Shown here: positions 56,715-64,000 of the stretch, one piece after another
Position numbering within the stretch: the first letter of the stretch is position 1
Layout: each line of letters opens with the position of its first letter
Source: Halichoerus grypus
Lineage: Eukaryota; Chordata; Mammalia; Carnivora; Phocidae
Direction of reading: 5' to 3'
NCBI RefSeq assembly: GCF_964656455.1
Contig: NC_135717.1
Location: forward strand, 150,463,793 to 150,527,792
Length of the DNA: 64,000 nucleotides
Position numbers and translations under genes: made by a program
Notes under the pieces: model-generated
What the model saw: the letters and a program-made list of their open reading frames with translations, nothing else
The model's database searches: none
Told to the model about the DNA's origin: nothing

Positions 56715-56909
56715 TTATTTATAATTTCCAAGCTGGATGGCAGAGCGCACATAGACACATCGGAAGGTGGATGGCTGGATCTCCCAGTACTGGACTGGGT
56801 TGCTGAAAAGGCTCACACCTGAATAAGAGGCCTTTTTGGTGTTGTATCCAGGTGGGCAGAAGTCGTTAGACCCAACTGCAGAGATATTGTTGTTATGAAG
56901 GTAGACAAC
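56715..56909 (-). CDS. DCN: DCN coding exon 8
   Basis: 195 nt, phase 0: begins [18 protein letters not shown] and ends [12 protein letters not shown] plus TAA. It encodes the terminal LRR and the ear-repeat disulfide loop. Human has GHNTKK where this copy has GYNTKK; otherwise the exon is highly conserved. Confidence 0.97.
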
Positions 56910-59900
56910 CTACAAAATGAAATAATGGAGAATGATTATTTTCCTCTAAATAGACTAAGCCATTCATGTAAATACTTTATTCTTTTCCCTTTATTCTTTA
57001 TCCTTGACCCTTTCTCTTACACACTTCACCCAACCATCAACAAATGCTGCTAGCTCAATCTTCAAAATGTACGTGTAACCCAGTCCTTCTCCCCATACTG
57101 ACTCCTACAACATTGTCCAAAACTGCCATTATCTCCTTCTGGAGGATTGAAGTCATCATTCCTACTTCCTCTTTTGCTCTAAAATCACTCTTCCTTCCTT
57201 CCTTCCTTCCTTCCTTCCTTCCTTCCTTCCTTCCTTCCTTCCTTCCTCCCTTCCTTCCTTCCTTCCTCCCTCCCTCCCTTCCTTCCCTCTTCCTTCTCTT
57301 TTTCTTTCTTCCTTCCTTCCCTCCTTCCTTCTTTCTTTTTTTTCTTTCTTCTTCCTCTCTTTCTTTCTTTTTCTTTCTTTCTTTCCTTTTCTTTCTTTAT
57401 TTCTTTCTTCTTTTTTCTTTCTTCTTTCTTTCTTCCTTTCTTTCTTTCTTTCTTTCTTTTTCTTTTTTTCTTTCTTCATAGAGCAATTATTTTAAAAAGT
57501 AAGCCAAGTTATATATTCTTTGCCTCAACACTCCAGGGGCTTCCTGTCTCATGCAGAATGAAGTCCAAAGTTCTCAGATTGGCTCACAAACCTAACAGGA
57601 TCTGACATCCTTCTTCTCTGACCTTATCTCCCCTTACTATTCAATCTAACCACTCTGGCCTACTTGCTTTTCCTCTATTACAAAAATCACAGTCCTTCCT
57701 TAGGTTGGCACACATTGTTTCTTCCATGTGAACTGATCTTCTCCAAGATGTCTATGGGGCTTACTCCCTCATGTAATTCTTGTAACATTTTCTTACCAAA
57801 GACTATCCAATGCTGCCATTCTCTGCCCCAATTCATTTCTTTAAATCTTCATAGTAATTGTCACTATATAGCTTATTATGTATTTATGTGTTTTGTCTGT
57901 TTTTCTCCCCTAGAATAAAAGCTCCATGAGGAAAGAAACTTGTTCTGTTTTGTTTATGACTATATCTTTAGTGTCTACTAGAACAGAGTAGGTGTTCAAT
58001 AATATATGTTGAATGAATACAAGAATAGATTCATCTATTTCATAAATTGTGTCTACATGGAATATTATGTTTTCAGGGCAAAGATAAAATGATGTATCTT
58101 TTAATGAAATTATACAAAATGAGGAAGTAATATATAGTGAAGAAAAAGTGTACAGGCAGTATTAGAATCAAAATAATCACAAACCCTAAGAAACACTGAG
58201 CATTTGGAAATGAATAGACCTAGAAAGTTTTAATAACAATGTACTGTGTGTTACAAATTCTACTTATGAATATACTTCTACTGTTCAATAGAATTTTTCT
58301 GAAATGTATTTTATGATTACATTTAAGATAATGGTAACTTAATAGACTTTTCTCAGGGAAATTAAATATCAGAGTTATGAAAAGGACTTTAGAAATGGGT
58401 TTTTACTTCCATTATGTACATGTGAATTCTGAAGAGCAAGAAGTGACTTATACAACCAAAGTTAAAATATAATAAGAAGGCAACAATTTCTACAGTACAT
58501 TATAAAACCTATGAGGTTCTCCCTCATAATAATTAACTTAAAATATTGTTCCATTTACCAGAACACTCACACTTACACGCAGGTGAAAGGGGCCTTGTTT
58601 AAGAAAGGGTTTGGAAGGAGAACAATAGATATCACATAAAAACAGAAATGAGGAATATTAAAGACAAACAATACCTGCGAGTACTTTTTTTTTTATAATT
58701 CGCAAACTGAAAATTTCTTTTCATTTGCCATTCTCTAATTCCTAGCAATGATTAGCAAGAAAGGGGAGATATGTTTGGTTAGAGTTTATGACTAATACTG
58801 AAGGCAACAGAAAACAATATCAAGACATAAAGCAAGTATTAGTCTGTGTAAAAAAGAAAACTATATTCCCAATTCATTTTATGAAGTCAGTATTTTCTAA
58901 TATTAAAGCAAGACAAAAATCATCACACACACACACAACCTATAATCAAATATTTCTTTTTTTTTTAAGATTTTATTTATTTATTTGAGAGAGAGGGAGA
59001 AGCAGGCTCCCCACAGAGCAGGGAGCCCGATGCACGACTCGATCCCAGGACCCTGGGATCATGACCTGAGCCGAAGGCAGACTGAGCCACCCAGGCGCCC
59101 TCAAATATTTCATATAAACATAGACAAAGAACTTTAATAAAATATTAGGAAACTGTATCTCCTAACATAAAAAAAGACTATACACCATGGCCAAGACCGA
59201 GCATGATTTATCTCTGGGATGTAAAACCCATTTAACTGGAAATTAATTAACTTAATATACTATGTTAAAGAAATAAAAGGCAAAACCACATGATAATCTC
59301 AACAGACACACAAAAAGCATTTGAATACACATTCATGATAAAAATTTTCAGTAAGCTTAAGAATAGAAGAGAACTTTCTCAACTTGATAAAGAGCATCTA
59401 CAAAAGACCTGTAGTTAACATCATGCTGAAAGGTAAAAGACTGAATGTCCACCTCTCTTTTAAAATAGTAAACAAGGCAAAGATGTCTAATTTCATCACT
59501 TCTATTCAGTATTGCACTGGAGATTCTAGCCAGTGCAATGAAGCAAGAAAAATAAATGAAAATAATTCAGACAAGAAAGTAATAATTAAAACTGACTTTA
59601 TTCACAAATGACATGATCCCAAATATGGAATATCCAAAGAAGTGCAGAAAAACTTCTGCAACTAAATACGATTTCAGCACAGTACCAGGATAGAAAATTG
59701 ATACACAAAAATCAATTGTGTTTGCATATACTAGCAAAAAACAATTCAAAAATGAAATCAAGGTTAATAATTCATTCACAGCAGCATCAAAAAGAGTAAA
59801 GAAAATAAGGATACACTTAATAAAAGAATTGTAAGATGTGTACACTAAAAATGAAAAAACATTGCTGTGAGAAATTAAATAATATGAAATGGAGATATTC

Positions 59901-62899
59901 CATGCTTATGAATTGGAACACTCAATATTATTAAGATGACAGTTCTCCCCTAATTGATCTATAGATTCACCACAATCCTTATTAGAGCCCTAGCAGGCTA
60001 TTTTTGCAAAAATGAACAAGCTGATTCTAAAATTTATATGAAAATGCAAAGAAATAAGAATAGCCAAAACAATTTTGAAAAATAAGAGCAAAGCTGGGGG
60101 GCCTGGGTGGCTCAGTCAGTTAAGCATCTGCCTTTGGCTCAGGTGATAATCTTGGGGTCCTGGGATCAAGCCCCGCATCAGGCTCCCTGCTCACAGCAGA
60201 GTCTGCTTCCCCCACCCATGCTCACTCACTCACTCACTCACTCACTGTCTTTCTCTCAAATAAATAAATAAATAATCTAAAAAAAAAAAGATTAAAAAAA
60301 TAAGAACAAAGTTGAAAGACCTTCACTCCCAATTTTAAAACACAATCAAAAGCAACAGGAATCAAAAGGTGCAGTGCTAGCAAACAAAATGTGGTATATC
60401 CATACAATGGAATGGTATTCACTGATAAAAATGAATGAACTACAGATACATGCTATGACTCATGCTATGATACCTAAGATCATTACAATAAGTGATTCCA
60501 TTTATATGAAATGTCCAGGAAAGGCAAATCCATGGAGGTGGAAAGTAGATGAATGATTTCCTGTGGCAGAAGATGAGATTGAAAAATGACTAGAAAAAGT
60601 AAGAGGTGAGAAGTGTTAGAACTGGATTGTGGTGGGGGTGCCTGGGTGGCTCAGTCAGTTAAGGGTCTGTCTTTGGCTCAGGTTAACGATCTCAGGGCTG
60701 GGATTAACTCCCACTTTAGGCTCCCTGCTCAGTGGGGAGCCTGCTTCTCCCTCTGCCCACCCCCTGCTCATGCTCACGCTCTCTCTCAAATAAATAAAAT
60801 CTTTAAAAAAAAAACAACTGGATTGTAGTGATAGTTGAAGAACTATATAATTTTGCTAAAAATAACTGAATTATATACTTACAAAAAAGACAGTAAAGTA
60901 GGTGAAATCCCTAAGAGCCTATAAGAAGGGAGGTGAAATGGATGCATGGATAGCCAATTAGAGATGAAAAACCAAGAGTGAGGCCCTTGTGTGAATGCCC
61001 ATGAGATTTGTTAATATTAACAAAGATTTCAAAATAGCATGTTTTATAATTTTTTCTCTGTGACCCACCATAAGAAACACAATACATGTATTTAGCATAT
61101 GTAAATCTGTGCATTTAAACAAAGTTTATGAAATACTTACCATTACATTGATATTTTATTTTCCATTCATTCTAACCTAGCCTAGCCTACCCTAGCCTAT
61201 ATCATAAATGTTCTTAATTAACTCATTAAACTTATTTTATTAACTCAGTAATACATTCAGACTGACATTTGAAAAACAGCAATCAAGAAGGTAAAACTGA
61301 TTATTCTAGGATATAAAAATGAAAACAAAACAACTGCCCCCCCCAAAAAAATTGCCCACCAGCAACAGAAACCTTATGTAAATCATGATATATCAATTTC
61401 ATTTGGAGTTTTTGTCACAACTCAATAAAAAAAAGAAGAGAGATTAGTAACATATTGACATAACTGACAGCAGAGTAAGGGATAAACCTATCTTGAACCC
61501 CAAGTGAGGAAGTGGAAACATTACCAAAATGGCAACTTTATAAAAAGGATTTATGTATAATAGAACATCAATGTCAAAGTATAATTTTTTTTTTAAAGAT
61601 TTATTTATTTGAGAGAGAGAGCGCAAGCACAGTGGGGAGGGGCAGAGGGAGAAGGAGAGAGAATCTTAAGCAGACTCCACGCTGAGCACAGATCCCAATG
61701 TGGGGCTCCATCTCACAACCCTGAGATCATGACCTGAGCTGAGACCAAGAGTCTGATACTCGACTGACTGTACCACCCAGGCTCTCCAACATATAATTTC
61801 TGAATCATCATGATTGAACTAAGTACCTATGTAAATTTCTGAAAGAAACAATTTAAATATAACCTTTAAAGAAACCAAAAAATTAGATAAAATAAGCAAA
61901 TACATAAAATCTGTGAATAGCCACGTTATTAATTTTTTCAAATATAAACTTTGAATAACATATTTGTTCTATTTCCTCAAAGTAACAATGGAAGTCTTAT
62001 TCTATTATACATGAAAATATTGTTACTATTTAAACTAATGAGCATGCCTTACATTTATAGATTACAGACTAGAAAGCTCTGTTACCACAGTAGACCACTG
62101 GACCATATCTTCTTGTCCTTATGAATGTACTATAACCCCATAATCTATAAAGAGTTAACTCAGGCACATTGCTAGCTTAACATTCCCTTTTGACCTACCT
62201 GACATCTGTTGAAGCTAAAAGTTACAATTGCTATTTTGTTCCATATCTATGCTTAACAGATTATATCATCTTTTTCAACCAGTATGTTTGTTACAGTGAT
62301 CAATGACTTTCAAACTACCTTGCCTGCTTCATTAAAAATATTATATTCTGGAAGTCAGCACTATAATAAATTAAAGGTAATAGTCCTATTTAAAAAAATA
62401 TCATTTAAACCTATATTTTTCAGGATGCCTGGGTGGCTCAGTCGTTAAGCATCTGCCTTCAGCTCAGGTCATGATCCCAGGGTCCTGGAATCGAGTCCTG
62501 CATCAGGGTCCCTGCTCAGCGGGAAGTCTGCTTCTCCCTCTCCCATTCCCCCTGCTTGTGCTCTCTCTCTCTGACAAATAAATAATAAATGAATCTTTTT
62601 TAAAAAATAAACCTGTTTTTCATGAAACCAGAATGAATATTAAAAATATCTTTCTGCAAAAAGATTTGTAAGCAAAGCTTCCCTTCCTGTCTCCTGACAT
62701 CCCGGTAGGGAGTGTTCACTCCCTAGATACTCCTCACACTAGTCAGTGGTATTGCATTACCTGGATGTACTTATGCTCCGCCAGCCCACCAGGTACTTTG
62801 ATAAGCTTATTGTTGTCCAAGTGAAGCTCCCTCAGATGAGGAGTGTTGGCTAGCGTGCCATTGTCAATAGCAGAGATGCTGTTAAAACTCAGTCCCAAC
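56715..62899 (-). CDS. DCN: Decorin, C-terminal part (exons 7-8), join(62899..62761, 56909..56715)
   Basis: Decorin is a secreted class I small leucine-rich proteoglycan that binds collagen I near the d band, limits fibril fusion and sequesters TGF-beta. Only the last 110 residues are here, corresponding to human residues 250-359: exon 7 gives 46 codons ([18 protein letters not shown] onwards) and exon 8 gives 64. They cover the last LRRs and the C-terminal ear. Both ear cysteines are present (NDFCPPG and TFRCVYV). Sequons NGT (N262) and NIS (N303) match known human glycosylation sites. The frame is open across the splice and ends QLGNYK-stop. Signal peptide, propeptide, the Ser-Gly attachment site and the N-terminal cysteines lie beyond 64000. 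Confidence 0.97.
56985..58025 (+). mobile_element. LINE-2 split by a pyrimidine tract
   Basis: Sense L2. On the left, CAAATGCTGCTAGCTCAATCTTCAAAATGTACG and CTGCCATTATCTCCTTCTGGAGG. On the right, GAGCAATTATTTTAAAAAGTAAGCC, CAGAATGAAGTCCAAAGTTCTCAG, CTCCATGAGGAAAGAAACTTGTTC and TTCAATAATATATGTTGAATGAATAC. The tract at 57186-57477 sits exactly between the halves. Confidence 0.85.
57186..57477. repeat. 292-bp (CCTT)n/(CTTT)n polypyrimidine tract
   Basis: Only C and T occur on the plus strand for 292 bases, apart from a single A at 57399. It begins as about 14 perfect CCTT units and shades into CCCT and CTTT variants. In DCN pre-mRNA it is a polypurine GAAA/GGAA tract. Confidence 0.98.
58026..58945. 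other. Unassigned sequence in DCN intron 7
   Basis: Nothing recognised except a T-run at 58687-58694 and a short (CA)n at 58924-58937. Confidence 0.5.
58957..59100 (-). mobile_element. Short Can-SINE with 11-bp target duplication
   Basis: A minus-oriented SINE only 144 bp long, with a shortened GA-rich middle and an internal deletion before the head. TCAAATATTTC is exact at 58946-58956 and 59101-59111. Confidence 0.95.
59112..60600 (+). mobile_element. Old LINE-1 ORF2/3' UTR fragment, sense
   Basis: ORF2-like text: ATAATCTCAACAGACACACAAAAAGCATTTG, AGACCTGTAGTTAACATCATGCTGAAAGG, TTCAGTATTGCACTGGAGATTCTAGCCAGTGCAATG near 59505, CTCCCCTAATTGATCTATAGATTCA, AAAATGCAAAGAAATAAGAATAGCC. It is interrupted by a Can-SINE and continues as 3' UTR-like GTGGTATATCCATACAATGGAATGG. 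It has many stops and is antisense to DCN. Confidence 0.85.
60096..60296 (+). mobile_element. Can-SINE inside the L1, with target duplication
   Basis: A plus-oriented SINE: GGGGGCCTGGGTGGCTCAGTC, (CTCA)n expanded to about six units at 60220-60246, and tail CAAATAAATAAATAAATAATC. AATAAGAGCAAAGCTG (60080-60095) and AATAAGAACAAAGTTG (60300-60315) are the duplication with two changes. Confidence 0.94.
60635..60815 (+). mobile_element. Can-SINE with 15-bp target duplication
   Basis: A plus-oriented SINE: GGGTGCCTGGGTGGCTCAGTC head, CT-rich body, tail AAATAAATAAAATCTTTAAAA. AACTGGATTGTGGTG (60620-60634) and AACTGGATTGTAGTG (60816-60830) differ at one base. Confidence 0.95.
60831..61574. other. Unassigned sequence in DCN intron 7
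   Basis: No family recognised. CTAGC-type short tandem units (CTAACCTAGCCTAGCCTACC) occur at 61173-61199. Confidence 0.45.
61588..61786 (-). mobile_element. Older Can-SINE
   Basis: A minus-oriented SINE: AAAGATTTATTTATTTGAGAGAGAGAGCG, GGGGCTCCATCTCACAACCC, and a degraded head complement ACCACCCAGGCTCTCC. CAAAGTATAATTT and CAACATATAATTT flank it at 61575-61587 and 61787-61799 (two mismatches). The body variant differs from the younger copies. Confidence 0.88.
61800..62406. other. Unassigned sequence in DCN intron 7
   Basis: Nothing recognised in about 600 bp of AT-rich sequence. Confidence 0.5.
62423..62608 (+). mobile_element. Can-SINE just downstream of DCN exon 7
   Basis: A plus-oriented SINE (antisense to DCN) with intact head GGATGCCTGGGTGGCTCAGTC and body. 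Flanks AAACCTATATTTTTCA (62407-62422) and AAACCTGTTTTTCA (62609-62622) are the target duplication with a small length difference. It ends about 150 bp from the exon-7 donor. Confidence 0.94.
62761..62899 (-). CDS. DCN: DCN coding exon 7
   Basis: 139 nt, the last base of one codon plus 46 codons, from [16 protein letters not shown] to [10 protein letters not shown]. The acceptor is CTTTGCAG at 62900 and the donor is GTAATG at 62760. It encodes two LRRs with LxxLxLxxNxL spacing ([11 protein letters not shown]). N262 lies in NGT; human has NGS, so the sequon is kept. Confidence 0.97.
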
Positions 62900-62994
62900 C
62901 TGCAAAGGAAAGCAGAAATGAATGCGTGCACTGCTCAAGGCTGCCCTCTTCACAGGCATTTGTGTGATTTATCCAGTCAACGGAAAAGGACTTT

Positions 62995-63280
62995 CTTTGT
63001 TTTTGCACTTACTGCTCCCTTTGCCTAGAATGCTTTTTCCAACCTTTCTGAACTTGGATAAAGCCCATTTGTTCTTAAGTTCCCAGTTTACAGTCACTCT
63101 CTTTGAAATTCCTCTGACAGCCATCCCCTAATAAATGTTCCTGTTGTCACCCTCTTAAAAAACTCAAGGGACTATGTACCTGTGTGTCTCTCCTAGAGAA
63201 AAGTGACTGTTTCGTGGTATACCCACTATTAACACAGAGCTTGTTACGATCAATGAACAGCTGTTGAACTGATTTCTCTG
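62995..63280 (+). mobile_element. LINE-2 3' end
   Basis: Sense L2: CACTTACTGCTCCCTTTGCCTAGAATGC near 63006, CTTAAGTTCCCAGTTTAC, TTTGAAATTCCTCTGACAGCC, AACACAGAGCTTGTTACGATC, and a terminus-like ATGAACAGCTGTTGAACTGA. It lies in DCN intron 6. Confidence 0.75.
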
Positions 63281-64000
63281 TATAATGAATATAATGAATT
63301 CATGCCAGAGAAAACTAAAAGGAATACTATTATCATCTTGGTCACTTTGGAAATCAAATAATCATATATTTATTATATAAATGTATTCATTGGAAATAAA
63401 AGGCAAAAGGATCTAATGAATCAATAAACGTCCCTGCCAGGAAGGTTAACAGAATTAGCATCTTGCTTTCGTTTGAGTTTATCACTGACCATCTGTTACT
63501 ATCTGAATTTGCCTGGTGCCAACATTCCCAGCTTCTGGCCTTGATCTCTGACCTAAGTGTCTCTTTCTTAGCCCCTTTGACATTTCTTATACAATGCCAC
63601 TCAAAGGTTTGGGTTGCATTTTTTAAATTAAATGCATAAAAGGTCAAACTTCTGCAGCTGTGAGGTCTCTTCCTAGTAAATGGGATTCAAAAGGCAGAAG
63701 TCGACTTGGAGATAAGGTTAATGTATTTGGCATTCTGGCGATGTATGACTCTCCGTCAAAACTAGGATGCTGCCAATCCCAAAGAGCAGAGAGAGGATCC
63801 CAGGGATGAGACAACAAGGTCATGAAAGAGAGCCAGAATTCTAGCTCCAAGAGAAAGAGGAGGAGTCTACTGGGCTACTTCAAATGTAGTGGAATAGGCT
63901 TAGGAACTTTCTATAGGATGGTTTTTGCCTGCCTTCAGGTAGTTCTCATCTTTGAGCCCTTTTGGGATTTAGATTTTGGTTTATGTAACCAAAGTCTTTC
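63281..64000. other. Unassigned sequence, DCN intron 6
   Basis: Intronic relative to DCN. No exon is present: none of the preceding decorin peptide sequence appears in any minus-strand frame here. No repeat family was recognised. Confidence 0.55.

Larger units (their letters stand above)
55885..56909 (-). other. DCN: DCN exon 8 with 3' UTR
   Basis: The acceptor TTTTGTAG precedes 56909. Coding sequence ends at the TAA at 56717-56715. The following ~830 bases on the minus strand track the human DCN 3' UTR as I remember it, for example CCTGGCAAAATC, CTAGATACTGG, CTTTCTGTTGATGTTAACTG, CATTTGAATATGTAAATTC and CATTCAAAATTACC. The end is approximate. Several AATAAA signals suggest alternative polyadenylation. 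Confidence 0.85.
56910..62760 (-). other. DCN: DCN intron 7
   Basis: A 5851-bp phase-0 intron with donor GTAATG at 62760 and acceptor TTTTGTAG at 56910. Its content is almost all repeats: an L2, a 292-bp pyrimidine tract, an L1 fragment and five Can-SINEs. Confidence 0.92.

Noticed and set aside
57044..57481. Open frames of 145 aa (plus) and 105 aa (minus) over 57.0-57.5 kb
   Set aside because: They are products of the polypyrimidine tract: low-complexity Pro/Leu/Phe/Ser and Lys/Glu/Arg strings with no coding evidence.
1..64000. CRISPR arrays, operons, phage or bacterial defence systems
   Set aside because: Spliced vertebrate genes and mammalian repeats show this is nuclear mammalian DNA; no regularly spaced direct repeats or prokaryotic gene clusters were seen.
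63281..64000. A further DCN exon at the right edge
   Set aside because: No minus-strand frame matches decorin upstream of residue 250, and no suitable AG/GT pair brackets an LRR-like segment.

Overview
This window is mammalian nuclear DNA: AT-rich and poor in CpG, with split genes and dense interspersed repeats. Fourteen copies of the tRNA-derived Can-SINE, whose head reads GCCTGGGTGGCTCAGT, together with a carnivore-type L1 3' end, point to a carnivoran. The SINE body is closer to the bear/seal/mustelid form than to the dog SINEC_Cf form, so an arctoid caniform is my best guess; I cannot name the species.

The window covers the lumican-decorin part of the small leucine-rich proteoglycan cluster, with both genes on the minus strand. 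LUM is complete. Its noncoding exon 1 ends at 25142, exon 2 is 21837-22719 and carries the start codon, and exon 3 holds the last codons and a 3' UTR of about 0.7 kb. The spliced frame is 1017 nt (338 aa), the same length as human lumican. About 30 kb further right are the last two coding exons of DCN: exon 8 (56715-56909, followed by a long 3' UTR) and exon 7 (62761-62899). The earlier DCN exons lie beyond position 64000. Gene order and orientation match the human 12q21.33 arrangement.

The rest is noncoding. From 1 to 17.6 kb, to the right end of which LUM finishes, lie L1, L2, MIR, hAT and Tigger relics and one solo LTR. LUM occupies about 17.8-25.3 kb. The 25-56 kb intergenic stretch holds three MLT1 LTRs, several L1 and L2 pieces, two Tigger elements (one inside an L2 and itself split by a SINE), microsatellites, and a non-repetitive CpG-retaining block at 48.9-49.8 kb that is the best candidate for a regulatory element. 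DCN intron 7 (56910-62760) is crowded with an L2, an almost uninterrupted 292-bp pyrimidine tract, an L1 piece and five SINEs.

Both proteins are secreted extracellular-matrix proteoglycans that bind fibrillar collagen; they share the LRR fold and the C-terminal ear disulfide, and they arose by tandem duplication. I found no prokaryote-like system, no complete mobile-element gene and no convincing new protein gene. The other open frames are short, unconserved in appearance or fall in repeats. The interesting observations are therefore about sequence structure: inverted repeats, nested insertions, tandem expansions and candidate regulatory sites.

Repeat family names and boundaries come from reading the sequence against remembered consensus patterns, not from a search. 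Edges are approximate unless a target-site duplication is given.
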